DNA of 64,000 bases from Psettodes erumei (GCA_016785225.1 JAFBJZ010000411.1:1726001-1790000), one strand, 5' to 3'; numbered from the stretch's first letter, positions 1 to 12,698 are shown. Notes: generated by a model not told the origin, from the letters alone. Numbers and translations: made by a program.

Positions 1-843
1 GTCAAGTCAGCTCATCAGAGGAATATTCCTGGTTAACTAACTGCACCTGAGATTTCTTCTGAGTGTGATCTGGTTTTATTGTTTCCTTTATTCTTTGTCT
101 TTTTGGAAAGTACAGGGCGATTAAATGTGCGCGAGCGTGCCGCCGTGCACCTCCACTCATCTGGTGACTGCTTCGCAAAACTGTTTAACAGGCTGATTAT
201 TGACACTCGTGAAAAGGAAATGAAACGAGACTTAAATTCCCACAGGTCATGTGATTTCTAAAAAAAAAAAAAAACACCTCTCTATCTCACAGAAACCAAG
301 GGAGCATATGAATATGATGAATATCATTTGATTTCTCGCAAAATTAAAAAAAAAAAAACCTGCCAGGAAGTGGACTTGCCTGGTTTTCAAACCTGGCGCA
401 TTTTTTAAATGAACGGACAACGCTACAAGTAGCTTCAGAATTTGGCCAACACACTTGTTTGTTTATTTGTTCAAAATGAACGTGCCGTGCTCGTGGCTCA
501 AAGCTCAGATCACGGCTGTCTGATGTTGTCGGACTCTTTTGTTTTACACTCCGTGAGACGAACGCCAAGCGAGCGCGTCTGCGGGTGCGGAAATGCGGAA
601 AAGCCTTCGAGTCGTTACGGCTAAATGCTTCGGAAAGAAGTGACCGCTGCGTGGGCTACGGTTTATTTGAACGCACCTACGCACCGTCGAACAACACAAC
701 CCAGCACTTCCACTTACATGCGTATTGGACGGCGTACTTTGAAACTGACCAGGGACACGGGAGGGAGGGTTCTGACATGTTTACAGGTTGTGAGTGTGGC
801 CCACTAACCTACAAACTCTTGTGATTACGGGTCTGTGTTCACA

Positions 844-879
<36 letters not shown>

Positions 880-3800
880 CGACCCGCCAAACAAAGCAAA
901 GCGCTGCCATCGCTCGGGGGAGCTGCCGAAATACGAGGACGATGACGGGGCAGGCCGCAACGCACGCGGTAACCCCTGTCAAAGCAGTTACGGATAAGGG
1001 ATTCCAAATTGCGCCGAAAGTGGATTGTTTTATACGGACAATCGTATTAATGCTACGTTGAAGGTCGAACCATCGCTCAGCTTGCTCGTGAAAGTTTATC
1101 TTGTCGGCTCCTCACGTTGCCTATTAGGGGTTGAACACTTTCTTGACTTACTTTGAACTTCCTTTGGACTGAGCCGGGCCAGGGGTGTGATTACAGGGCG
1201 TTCTGATTATGACTGGGGGCATAATTTGAGATCTGTCGAGATCTAATGCCAGCGCTGCGGGAAAACATCACATCTGGCAAACCTGTAAACGTAAAATAAC
1301 CTTGGCGCCGTATTTACACCGCTGCCTTTTGTGAAGCTCGCAGGACGTTGCCACCACCGACGAATTCCAAAAGGTTCGAGGTCTCCGAGGGATGGAATTG
1401 CGCGTTTTCCTATTTTGGAGGAAGTGATTGAATGAGCGGGTGTATGTGTGTGTGAATTGGTCAACGAGCAATTCAAGAAGGCACATCTGGGCGGCCCGGA
1501 CCACTCGCTCTGTAGACGACAACACTTGGGGGGTGACGACTCTGCGCTGTTTCGCTTCGCCGGCCGCCTGGGCGCGACGTCCCGCAACTCGCACAACCCA
1601 CGCACAGCTCCCAAAGCACCGGGGCGCCAAAAAACGAAACTTCTGCCTCTCACTTCCTCTCTTACCGTTTAAAACGCGCAAGCCCGCGCCACTTTAAACG
1701 CCGCCGCTGCATCTCGGCTCGGCTCGCGACCGTCCGACAGGCAGCTTCACCAAGCGGGCATGGGAGCCGGCCACTGAACCGAAGCCAGGGCTCTCGCCGT
1801 GCTGCCTCAGCGGCTGCTGGCGGCAAAAGTGAAAGGCGGGTGAAACCAAAACAACCTCCGACACGTCTGACCTCTCGCATCCTCTTGGTGACAGGAAGCG
1901 TGGGAGGAATTATGGGAAATGTGGTCTTGCTTGAGAAAACAAAACGCGAGCGCCGTTTGCCAACCGTCGCGACGCCGGCGCGGGGTCGGGATGGGAAGAA
2001 CAGAGTCCATGACATCAATCAAAATGAGCCCGCGCTTCCTCTGCCAACACCTGCCTTTTACTGCTCCGCGCCGCCCGCCCCACTTCCCCGATGTGCCGGA
2101 AAGAAAATAAGTGGATGAATAATTACAGGTATAAACACCTCAGGGCCATCCACGGGTTTTTTCCCCCCCTCCCTCGTCTGATATTCTTTTAAACATTTCC
2201 GCCTCTTCAAATAGTCCTCGGAGCAGTTTCTCTCTCAGGCGCTTTCACAGCCCGCCACTTCAAAGCCAGCAAGGCGACGAGGAAGCCCTGATGGTCATTT
2301 GTATTTTAATCTGCCCCCCCCCCCCTCCTCTTTAATGCTCTCTTTAAACTCTCCCTTCACTGTGCATCTATCTGTCTCCATCCAAACTCGCTTTCGGATC
2401 TTTTTGCCTCCTGTTTCCCAGACCCCTCCTCGATGCAGCGTGGGGGTCCCGTTCCGCCTGAGGCCAACTCGACGGGAGATGACTCAAATGTTTATGCTCC
2501 TTTATGTTTATCAGGAGCCCCTGAATTAGATATAAGGACACTGACACATGTCGACGTCAGACTCCGGCCGCGAATTTTGTCCGTCGTGCTGGGCGGACTC
2601 GCGTCCCGATGCACTGAGAACAGCGGTCGCCCTCGGCTACGGCCCCGCTTCCGATCTCATCGCCGGGCGGCGTGAACCCTGTCCTTTTCGAAGAGATCAA
2701 CGCATTTTTTGTCTCTCTCAGACGCACTGGCCGCTGAGGCGGGCGAGAACCGCACGCGCTGCTCCGGCATTGACCGGCGAGCCCGCATCCCTCCATTCTG
2801 CCGCATGGCTCTTTGCGAGGTTTAAGGCCTGCTGAGGTCCAGCGAACGGAGGGAAAGAAGCCGTTTGGCGGACGTTTCCTGCAGAGCATTCGCCGAGGCT
2901 TGCTGCCCCTACTGTCGATCTCATTCTGCACGGTAATCCCCGACTTGCCCGCGCCCATAACAACCATAATCTCGCACTTACATGTGCTGCAACAATGGCG
3001 AGTGGAGGCTCTGCCAGCTCCTCCAACCCCATAGCTCTCTTGCGTGGAGGGGGGACTCCAACGCTGGTATCTTTTTCAGGAAACTTTTTTTACTCAGACA
3101 TGGACATTACTTTAAACTTTCTTATCTTGTAACACCTCTTTTTTTCTTCTTCTTCTTCTTTTTTTTAAAAAGCAGTCCATAAACGTTTTATGGACGCAGT
3201 GATTCCGGGCGATCCCCGGCCTTCGGTGCCTTACAGTGAAAGCCGCTTTTCTTCTAGGCCTCTTAAATCTAAGCGGCGGGGTCCTTATCGTAGCCAGTCA
3301 GAGGCAGGGAGGCCCCCGGTGCCGCTCATCCCGGCCCCTGGGTCTGTATGGGGGATTAGGGAGGCCTCAGCCTGTGTTGCTGCCATTGTTTACCGAGGGA
3401 CTAGGGGCTGGCTGAACAACCCCCCTGTCAACACCATGGTACAATGGGAAACAAGGAAGTGGCGAGATCCTCGAGGCTTGCACACACACACACACACACA
3501 CACACGCCGCTCCCTTGATCTTGGAGGATCGACCTAGTATTATTTTGGAGGCACGAGGAGGCGGGAGAGGGGAGGGGGTGACTGGGGGGAGGGCAGCAAC
3601 AGCAGCTGATCTTTGAATAGGCACGAGGAAGAGGTGGAGGAATGTGAAGGAAAAAAAAAAGTTTACGCGCTAAGAACAAGAGACCTTTAACACTTCGCTT
3701 TGGTTTGCTTGAAGCCGCCATGCTTCAGAACTTTTCACAAAACGTGCCGCGGAAACGCCCCACCCCCCCACCCCCACCCTACCTTTCCCAAACATGTCAG

Positions 3801-6800
3801 CGGCCTCTTCCTGACACTTTTCAATTTCAGTCTGAGAAATGAGACGTCGAATCGAGCAGGAAATCCCCCCCCCCTCCTCCCAAAACGCGACTGCGACACC
3901 GCTCTTGATGCGCCGAGGCCGTTAAACGCCGCCTTGTAAATTCCAGTGACTAAGCTCGCGTGCTGTCACAGAGCGTGGCGAACAAAAACCCTGTTTTCCC
4001 AGTTTGTTTGTTTGTTTTTTTCCAGCGAGCCCTTTACAGTCAGCGTCCAGGCACCACCGTGAGCCGGAAAAGTGCCTGAGCGGCGTGTTTTTCTTCTGCG
4101 CTTGCTGACGTCGTCGCGCGACCACAGCTTCCACATCACAGGGAGTTTCACAGCCTCTCCGACGACGAGCAACAATTGTTCGGCCGACTCTCTGCATTCA
4201 GGCGCCGACCTGCCAGAAGGTCTCCGATCGCTAACATTCCTTCTCACTTTCTGACGGGTTGGGGACGGTGCCGGACGCCAAATCGGCCTCCGACGATCCA
4301 ATCTGCAATCGGGCAACTTCTCCTTCAGCTTCATCTCTGCTCTTATTTTAATCTCGTACGGGGAAGAGCGGGTCATCCTTCACATTAAACGCCTGTGGGA
4401 AGTGCTGCCCGAGCTCCGGGGGCTCCCTCCATCAACAGTCCGCTGATATCACGGGCTTTAGGGGAGAAAAAAAAAACGCTGCTCTCGATCGTCCGCGCAT
4501 GAGCAGAGGCCTTTATTTAAAGGTACGGTCACAACGGCGGCTATTAGACTTCGCTCTTCACCTCCGCCTTCCCGGCTCCTCCCGTGCCCCTTCTGCTGTC
4601 CCGACTCGTTCTGGGCCAGCTCTCTGGGGAGAACTCCTCCACAAACCAACCGCTGAATGGCAGCAGCCACTGACACTGCTCGAGCCGGTAAAGATTCTGC
4701 AAGTCGCTTAAAAGCGATTCATCGGGGCGGAGGCCCAGGTCCTCCGAGGCGGAGGGGGACGCTCCTCTACTTCCTACGGATTGTGGAGCTTTGCGTTAGT
4801 AAAAAGAAAAATGACACGGACCAGAAAAGAGAATTTGGAGAAAGATGGGTTGAGGCGAAGGAAAGGAAAAAATAGTCCCGTCGTTTTTCTGTCCCCTCTG
4901 CTGGGGGTTTGACTCCTTGGGACGAAAAAACGATTGATGATCCTGACACGCTGTATCCACAAGCTCTGGCTACACGCGCACACACACACACACACACATG
5001 AGCAAACAAAACACACCGGTTGACATGGATACAAACTCCAACCTCAGGGTAACAAAACGTGCACGGAAGACCTGGTGTAATGAACTTAAACAGCAACTAC
5101 ACACACACACACACACAAATATGCACTGCGTTACACACTCCATATAGAGCATCCAAAGACAACAAGCCCGGGGGGGGGGGTGTTTCGTCAGATCTCAGAA
5201 TCCCGCGCATCTCCTTCTTTGGCCACTTCCTCTGAGACGACGGCGGATATCTCCGTCAACGTGACCGCGGCGAAACGCCCCACAAAACGCAGTGATGCGA
5301 GCGTTACCGCCGCACGCGCCGTAACATTGACTCCTCAACAGAGACTAGAAGCTTTTCTTTCTTTCTTTTTTTTTTTACACGTGAGATGTTAACGATGATA
5401 CCAGAGTAATAAAGTTGTGTCAGTTTTCCATCTTGCCGTCCGTTTCAGAAAATCTGGTTCGGGTGGAAAGTAACACGTTAATCTTTTCAGAACAACAGTT
5501 TTTTTGTTGCTTTTTTTTCCTCGCTCCTGCCCAGAGCATCGGTTATGCAAAACGGAGTCACAAGGGGTGAATACCCACGTATTGAAAGGACGAACCAGAC
5601 CAGACTTGCACGGTGAAAGATAAACCCACATGGTTTAGCCAGGGGAAAAGGGAGGGAATTAATATCTGGCTCGCAGTCGTTCGGCCGATGCTCCCGCACT
5701 GAGAAACCGCTGCTGTCTCGTCAACGCTGGCAACACTCGGCCACTCAAAAGGCCGGACGGCCCCAAAAAGGCCAGACAACGTCACCGTGACAGAATTAGG
5801 GCTGCGACTGACGTTTATTTTTGTTTTTTCAGTGCATCTACACGTTGGTTTCCAGAATGAGCGACGACTCCAACAGTCACGTTTTTTGTCCAGCTCGTCC
5901 TCGAAGATCCTTCACACTCTGATCAGCTGAGAGCAGAGAATGGGAGCAAATCACACTGTGCGCGAATCGCTTCAACAACTCGTACGTCACACACGTGGTC
6001 AAATAGTTTACAGGACTTACAAACCAACAGCTTCAAGCGGAAATCTCTCCGCAGTGGAGCGACGCCAGCCAAATCGAACTGGTACCGATTTCGTATTGAA
6101 TGCACCGCCCATCCGGCGCATTATTGTTTCATTGATGAGGTATCGGCGTAAAGCACATTGGCAAATCATCTGCCGGGGACGGATGGGTGATCTACTTTGC
6201 CACGGAACGGTAAACAACCGCTAGTCAGTTCGCTGTGCTGCTCTTTGAGCGCCGTCGTCCTCAGCGCTGCGTGCTGGCTTAAAGGGGCGAGGGTGTCACC
6301 ATCGTCTGGCGTGCTTGTCCCAACGGAACGGTCACATGACACAGTGAGAAACTACAGCAGCAAAGACTGGAAAGTTTGAGATGTCACGACGGCTGAGACA
6401 CGCGGGCCGGCAACCAGAAAAACACCAGACAGCCCTCTCTTTTTTCTCTCTCCCGTCAGCCTCCCAGACCTATAGTTTCCGATCCATCCCTTCCATCCTT
6501 AATCATCACCCAGGACCCCCCCCCCCAACCACCGCCACTCCATCCCCCACCCCCACCCCGAAAACCCCTAAACCACTATTCTCAGCCCTTTCAAGTGGCA
6601 GGTAGACGGGGCCCTGATCCGCCGCTACCGCCTCGCAACCAGCGGGCTAATTACAAGGGAAGCGGCAACAAGTGAGCATTGTGTGGAGTCTCGAAGACAC
6701 ACAGGGAAAAGAAAGTGCTCTTTATCTTGCCACTATACCACCCGCACCCCCCAGACCCCCCACCCCTCCACCCCTCCCCCTGCGCCCGCCTCCTCCATCC

Positions 6801-9149
6801 CACCCTCGACAAACAATCGCCGAGAGGCTTTGCGGTCGGCGCTCCGACGGTTGGGGAAGGAGCGGGAGACGAAGGGAGAGGAGAAGAGAAGGAGGAGAGA
6901 GGTGGCGGCGCGTCGAGCGACAAAACGCCGCGTCGCACTCGCCCCGCCACGTCTCGCGCGGCGCCGGATGTCGTGCAGCGAAAGGGCCGCGGAGACGTAC
7001 TCTCTCTCTCTCTCATCACCTCATTCACTTATGTACAATGTCGGTTCGTGAATAAAACACCTTTCGGGGGGGGTGGTGTAATTTCCCGGGAAATGCGCCG
7101 TAAACGCCGCGTGCCAGCGCCTCGCACTTTCAGGTGTAAAACAGAGGTGCGAACAGCGTCCTCTGAGATTTTTTTTTCCCAATAAAGACGAAAACTATTA
7201 AAATCGTACGAACTTTCTCTCAAAGTTCAAACGTGGCAGCTTAAGAGTTGAACTAGAGGGGAGGGCAAAGGTGTGATTCAGGAATCGAAGCACGCCGTGG
7301 CGTGGAGCGAGGGCGCACGCAGGCCTCTGTACATTTAAAGCCGTATTTTATGCTGAGCGAGGGGCTCACGGATGACGTGACGCTCCTTTCCCCAAGATCA
7401 TGGTTTCTTTTGTGTGTGTGTGTGTGGGGGGGTATTTTTAGAGGAAATATCAATGTCAACAGTTAGCTTTTTTTTTTTGACCCTTTGGTGACCCGTTTCA
7501 ACATTTCCCATGACGAGCCGCCGGGTCTTGACCCAGACGCTGGCGACACGGCGGCGGTGGGGGAAAAAAAAAAAAAAAAAATCCTCTCAGAAACTTCAAG
7601 GTGTCATTAGAAAATCACATTTTCTGGCCATCGGGCGGATTCCTGATTCGCTGCGCCTCGTGTTAGATCAGCCCGCGGTGACTGTGATCTCAGAAACAGG
7701 TGTCTCTGCTGTCTAGCGGCGCCGCGTCAGTTGAGAGCGGGAGGGTTAATTCAGGCGACGGGATTACGCGGCACGTGAAGAACGAATTTGGCGCAATTAG
7801 TGAGCCGTGGATATTTTGGGTTGTTTGGGGCTGACTCGAAGGGGCAGTGCGATTCATTTTCTTCAGGGCTGTCTGGCCGGATGAGTGACACTTGAATATC
7901 CCTCCACGGGCCTCGCTGCCGTTTGTTTTTAAGCGGCCCAACCCTCAGAACCGCCGGTAAGGCGAGCGACGAAACTCACGTCATTCGCACGTCGGGCACA
8001 AAACACGACGGGGAAGCGTCACGGTCGGCGATGACGACAACAATCATATTCCAGCTCCGGCATAAACAAAAACAGGCTTTTTTTTTCTTCTTCTTCTTCC
8101 CTGCGTCCCCTCACGAGGCTGCGGCGCTTTGATTTCATTTCGCTCCATTTTTTAAAGGCCTCTTCATTTTTATAAGGCAGTCGGGGGGGCACAGTTCAAA
8201 GCCAAATTAGAACTCGTGTAAAACTTGCGACCAATGTGCAGTGTGGCGAGTGTGATCTCAAACTGTCTCTTTTAAACCGAAAATTAACCTTTGCTGTCTT
8301 AAACTGCAGGCGTTTCCTTCCTTGCACCGCTGTAAACTGCGTCTGCCTCGTTACTTGGCGCGGTGAGAGAGATGTTTCTTCGGCTGAATCATCAGAAAAT
8401 GCGACAGAAAGGTGTCTATTGTCAATATATTCAGTACTTGCTTGCAGGCAGGTTACTGAGGTGTCTGTGTAAAGTGATACAAATACATTTTTTAAGGGAG
8501 CAGAGTGTTTTGAGGATGCAGTTGAGACGCAGACTGCGTCAAACAGACCTTTCTTGTTTTTAAGCAGACGCGGGTTTCACCGGGTTTACTCATCCGTAAG
8601 GCCGCATGCACAAAAAAAAAAAAATCATAACAAATCACGAGGAAGAATGCTCAGAGAAATGCTCAGAGGGGACGTTTGCGCCTTTCTCGAACAAGACCAG
8701 AAAAACCACCTCCGCATCCATTCGTTTCTGACAGGGGGGGGGGTGAGGATGCGTTTGCTTCGGCTGAAAAATACAAAGACACCAGCCAGCGAGCCACCTG
8801 AGCTTCAGACAGGCCCGTGAACCAGTCTGCGTCTCATTCTCTTCCTCCTATTTCCTCAGTGGTGAGCTACCGTGGCAAGAGCATCACCAAACGACACTGA
8901 ATATTACTAAAAAAAAGTTTATCAAATAAAAGCCGATTCCTTCCCAAAGCCCAAAACCATGTGTTTGGATTTGACGCCGAGAGAGCGCCGAGTGTAGCTG
9001 AAATGCACAAACTTGCGCCGGAGTCCAAAGCGGGACACGCAAAGGGGCGCGAGATAAGAACCTCGGACCGCCCGCAGCAACGGAGACGCGAAACCACAAG
9101 CACGGTAGCCCAGCAGAGGAGAAGAGAGGTGAAACGGAAGTGGACTTAC
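1..9149 (-). other. tcf7: tcf7 intron 3 (5' part), CpG-dense
   Basis: I found no further TCF coding exon here: no HMG-box and no VPVVQ/HPLTPL-type sequence in any frame. The stretch from about 0.5 to 9.1 kb is GC-rich with many undepleted CpGs, unlike the AT-rich DNA right of 12 kb. It holds homopolymer runs (poly-T near 847-877, poly-A near 7565), (CA)12 at 3481-3505, two short CA tracts near 4978-4998 and 5099-5117, and a poly-G run near 5170. Short open frames here look like GC-driven chance. Confidence 0.6.
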
Positions 9150-9256
9150 AGAGGGAGAGACTGAGCTGTTGGGGTGGTAGGGGTCAGGCAGCATCAGGAA
9201 CGGATACCCAGGATACGCCGGCGTCTTGTACATGCTTCCATCTTGCTGCTTTGACA
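9150..9256 (-). other. tcf7: tcf7 coding exon 3
   Basis: The exon encodes [19 protein letters not shown] and then [16 protein letters not shown]. The acceptor is GTGTGACCTCAG and the donor a near-consensus GTAAGTCC. The pattern of DG, YPGYPF and PD.Y.PN matches the context-dependent regulatory domain start of TCF7L2, TCF7L1 and LEF1. It ends in phase 0 after codon 121. Confidence 0.88.
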
Positions 9257-11414
9257 CTGAGGTCACACATTTAAACAAAACAAAAAAACAGTTAGCAACT
9301 CAGAAACTTCAAAAATTCTTCAATGGATCCAATTCCAGTTTGTAGAAGTTTTATTCCCCAACCAGATTTCTTTTTCTTTGGTCTCGGAGAGGGCAGGTAA
9401 GAGTTTGTCATCATTTCAAATTTGATTTCAAAGTAAAAGTAGCTTCGGGAATAGCAGAAGCCGTGGGCGAAACATTTTACCAATCAACAAATAAAGGATT
9501 AAAACAAAAGTCAAATCGGATACTTACTGCCCCTGTGTTGTAAAAAAAGACTCAGTTGCATGCCTCAGATCCGGAAAAAGAAGAGCCTTGCGTCCAAAAT
9601 AAAACGTGCGTACAAAGTGGGTCAGCTATTTACAAGCGTTCTGGTTACTACATGTTATATCCTTGCACGAGCACAGGCGACAATACACGAGACAAAAGCG
9701 TTAACAACCGTCACCTAGCCTGAGAGGCGTGAACTCCTGTAGCCTATGTGCTAATTTATCTCTCACCATCGCCCATATGAAGCATCAGGGGCCTGTCTGT
9801 GGGTCAGTTGTTACCAGGTTGCACCTGGTCTGCATGAAGCACTGCAGATTCTCCTTATTCTATTGTTCCATCACTTGTCACTGCCGAGCTTTTTCAAAAG
9901 GCGGCGAAACTTTGAACGAGTGACAGAATATGGAACAATCAAATTACAGGGTAATAACTTTTTTTCTGTAGGTTGAGTTTTTTTTTCTGAAAGACCCCCC
10001 AAATAGGTGCATTTGTAACCACAAATCCACATTCGATGAGGATGTTGCTCAAAGGAAACAATGCGAGAACTGAAATGAGTTTTGCAACCAGCTGCAGCCT
10101 ACAGTGCTGCCTATAATTACAACTCCAACATGTATACATTCGCCAAAGGGCGGTGAAGTGAAATTGCTCTGTTCTTTTGGGTGGTAACCCTCAAAAAAAA
10201 TTTAAATAAACCTCTCAAAGGCCCTGGCTGACACAACTTTTTTTTTGCAAAGTCTGGCAGAAGTGACACGGCAGAAAACTTACATCTAAATTTGGTTTAA
10301 ATGCATGAACCACGGCGAAGACAAAACATGGAAGAAAAACAAGGCACTGCAGATGAGTGTCTATCAGTCACTATCTCAGTGACCTTTTCTTAAGCCAAGG
10401 GACTTCACAGAGTCCGTGTTTCAATCTTTAACTTGTTCTAAGCCATTTAAAGCGGGTCACTTCGACCTGAATCTCTGTTCCGCCGAGCTCATTTGAAACC
10501 GAGGACATGTCGAAGTCACGGTGGACGCCTTTTGCAGCGTGCACCTGAACGCAACTCTCTGAAGTCAGTTTTAAGGCAGCCACGAGTGTGACCAAAAACT
10601 GTCCTCCCTTTGACACAGTGGGGGGTGTCGGGTCGAGGGGGGTCGTTTCAGCCCCTCTCGGGGCTGTTTTCTAAGCTAATAATGGCTCCTCGAACCCAAT
10701 GAGAGCGATTCGTGTGTGCGTAGATGTTTTTCATATGTAGTTTTCTTGTTCTTACCACCGTCGAGATGCTCCCGGTGTTTCTCTACGAAGCCCCTCTGCT
10801 CGCCCTGCTGTCCCCGTCTGACCGCCTGCTGGAAGGCACCGACAACAAACAGGGCAGGGTGGTCAGAGCAACCAAACACAAAGTCAAGCAAAAGGCGGCA
10901 CAAACGAGAATAAAAAAAAATGACCACTCGAGTGCCGTAGAGTGTCAAAGACGAGAGAAAGACTTATTATGTTAGTTTATGTTGTGTTTGGGTTCACCTC
11001 GGACACAGCATCCCTGTGCTGTAGTAAACCTCTGGCAGCCTGGGAGTTTTACCACCATGACCCGGGGGGGCACTTTGCTGCGCGTTTTGGTTTCATTCAA
11101 CGCTTGTCAGCGGAGCGTAAAAATAAAACAAGCTTTTCTACACCCAGACGCGCACACACTCACTCGCTCTCTCCGCGTAGTGTATATATCCACACACACA
11201 CACACACACACACACACTGCGTGCCACCTACCGCTGCGTTCGGACTTTGATTTATTTCCGACTCGTTCACCAGAGAGGACTTGAGGTCGGCCAGGTCTCT
11301 CTCCGTGAACGCGTTTTCTTGGATTTTTTCCTCTTGCTCTCCTTCGTCTTTGAACGATATCATCTCATCATTCGCTCCCAGGTCGTCCCCGCCGCCGCTG
11401 CTGAGCTGAGGCAT
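9150..11414 (-). CDS. tcf7: TCF/LEF family transcription factor, 5' part (likely tcf7/TCF-1), coding exons 1-3
   Basis: N-terminal 121 codons of a TCF/LEF HMG-box factor, which binds beta-catenin and switches Wnt target genes in the nucleus. Coding exons are 11414-11232 (61 codons, phase 0), 10828-10756 (73 nt) and 9256-9150 (107 nt); donors read GTAGGT, GTAAGA and GTAAGT and the phases join cleanly. Exon 1 starts [20 protein letters not shown] and contains [10 protein letters not shown] and [10 protein letters not shown], the conserved beta-catenin-binding domain; D16 and E24 match the acidic contacts known in human TCF4. Exon 3 carries [13 protein letters not shown], typical of TCF/LEF proteins. 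The HMG box and C-clamp are not in the window, so the gene continues past the left edge. Family assignment is firm. The choice of tcf7 over tcf7l1, tcf7l2 or lef1 rests on exon 2 and is less certain. Confidence 0.85.
9257..10755 (-). other. tcf7: tcf7 intron 2
   Basis: This stretch lies between coding exons 2 and 3, with a GTAAGA donor at 10755 and an ACCTCAG acceptor at 9257. It is more AT-rich than its flanks. It contains a perfect 7-bp stem with a TCTC loop (10649-10666). No coding exon is evident. Confidence 0.7.
10756..10828 (-). other. tcf7: tcf7 coding exon 2
   Basis: This short 73-nt exon encodes [14 protein letters not shown], then [10 protein letters not shown]. The acceptor is TTCCAG and the donor GTAAGA. 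The leading phase is 0 and one trailing base joins exon 3 to make a valine codon, so it restores the frame between exons 1 and 3, which do not join directly. It resembles the low-conservation linker after the beta-catenin domain in LEF1 and TCF proteins. The acceptor is a CAGCAG tandem, so the exon could begin at 10828 or 10825. Confidence 0.75.
10829..11231 (-). other. tcf7: tcf7 intron 1
   Basis: Short intron between coding exons 1 and 2. It contains a CA microsatellite at about 11190-11218 close to the exon 1 donor. No other feature is seen. Confidence 0.7.
11232..11414 (-). other. tcf7: tcf7 coding exon 1 (beta-catenin-binding domain)
   Basis: The ATG is at 11414-11412, following a purine-rich leader (GGAAGTAGAG before the ATG; G at -3). 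The exon ends in codon 61 (NQSPNAA) at a GTAGGT donor whose G is at 11231. It encodes the whole beta-catenin-binding segment, so transcripts starting downstream would lack it, as in the dominant-negative TCF isoforms known in vertebrates. Confidence 0.9.
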
Positions 11415-11760
11415 CTCTACTTCCCCCTTCCTTTTGGCGATGTTTCACACGTTCAAAAACAAAGAAATAATAACAAAAAAAAGAACAAGAAAGTATAAAT
11501 GAAGAAAGGAATCAATGGACTTTTCTTTTCAATCTCCTCAGTCTGTGGCTCCAACAAAGTGCAGAAACCCCCACCACATGCAGGGAAAAAAAAAGTTGAG
11601 ATGTGGCGTCCCCCGGCTGGTTGGTCGGTAGAGGACTAATGTTTCCCTACAACAGCAAACAGCTCATTTGAGCCCAAGACATGGCGAGGAGTCCCGACAT
11701 CAAAGGGCGCCGGATGATTGACAGGTCCGATGACTTGTTGGGGGGGGAGTTGTACGATTG
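11415..11760 (-). promoter_or_regulatory. tcf7: tcf7 5' leader and proximal promoter region
   Basis: This is the region immediately upstream of the tcf7 ATG. The minus-strand leader is T- and purine-rich and no clear TATA box decides a start site. CpG density stays high to about 11.8 kb and then falls sharply. It contains a consensus TCF/LEF site at 11697-11706. The transcription start is not determinable by eye; the boundaries given are approximate. Confidence 0.5.
11697..11706 (+). promoter_or_regulatory. Candidate TCF/LEF binding site (Wnt response element)
   Basis: ACATCAAAGG; its first nine bases are a perfect match to the TCF/LEF consensus A-S-W-T-C-A-A-A-G. It lies about 283 bp upstream of the tcf7 ATG, so TCF/beta-catenin could feed back on its own gene. 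Binding is inferred, not shown. Confidence 0.5.
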
Positions 11761-12057
11761 TTTCGGGCTCTTAAAGAGACATCACCTCCCTGAGCTCAAC
11801 TGAACGGGGCATTATTCATGACTTTCAGGGGCGTGTTCACACCATCCACTGTCCCCCCTGGCTGCAGGAGTCTGCCGCTGCATCAAGCCCTAAAAACTTA
11901 TCTAAAGACAAATATTCTCAACATACGTCGGACACACAGTGACTGCAGGCAACATGCTAATACCGAAACTTGTATTTGAATGCTGTGGTCAGGATCCGGT
12001 TCTGTTTCAAGGAAACAGAATCACTTTATTGTCACCCTTTTCTTCATGATTTCACTG

Positions 12058-12456
12058 GTGGAATGCAGCTAAGTACATTTACTCAAATACTGAACTTAAG
12101 TACACATATTCTAAGTCACTATTTCTGTTTATTACTATATTATAAGCTACGACTGCTTTACTACGTTTGCTTGGCAGCTGTAGTTGCATAGAGTTTACAT
12201 AAAGAACATTGTGAGCTAATAAGATATGATGCATTGTTACATCAATTGTTCATCAAATAATTAAATTAGTAGTGAAACCGGAGATACATGTGAAAGCATC
12301 AACCTATATTCAAAGGGGGGATTTTTCTGCCTTTAATAATTTCACTAATGGTGTTAAAGATGATTATGTGCTTTTGCTTGAAAGGCATTTTAAATTAAGA
12401 AGTTTCACTCATAATCAAGTATTTTACACTTTGATATTGCTACTTATATTTTAATA
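12058..12456 (+). repeat. Degenerate dispersed repeat (AAGTACATTTACTCAA type)
   Basis: The start reads GGTGGAATGCAGCTAAGTAC followed by ATTTACTCAAATACTGAACT, and the end has AGTATTTTACACTTTGATAT and TGCTACTTATATTTTA. These are the characteristic ends of a very abundant teleost interspersed repeat remembered from many fish genomes. The middle is strongly diverged, so it is an old copy. Boundaries are approximate and the exact superfamily is not claimed. Confidence 0.5.
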
Positions 12457-12698
12457 AAATAGATTAATTCAGATTATTTCTGAAGGTATCTGAAGATGAA
12501 GCTCATTTTCATTTATTTCATCTTAATCAGATTTTATTTTCTATTTACAGTATTGAATGATAATCACCACTTCATTAGTTTGGAGCTCAGCCTTAATCCT
12601 CAATCAAAGTTTGCACAGAATCGGCATGTTCGGTTTTCTTTTTGTTTTTGTCATCAACTGCTTTAACACAAAATTATCTTCTAATGAGTATGATCAAC

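Noticed and set aside
1243..1681. Two overlapping 136-137 codon minus-strand frames
   Set aside because: Same CpG-rich compositional effect inside tcf7 intron 3; no family resemblance and no fitting splice sites to tcf7.
6651..7185. Several overlapping 120-168 codon frames
   Set aside because: GC-rich, few stops by composition, all frames open on both strands, proline/arginine-rich and unrelated to known proteins.
1..9149. Search for further tcf7 exons (HMG box, C-clamp)
   Set aside because: None found in any frame; the remaining exons must lie left of the window.
10649..10666. GC-rich hairpin followed by TTTT, resembling a bacterial terminator
   Set aside because: Host is a vertebrate and the hairpin is within an intron; a 7-bp stem is common by chance in GC-rich sequence.
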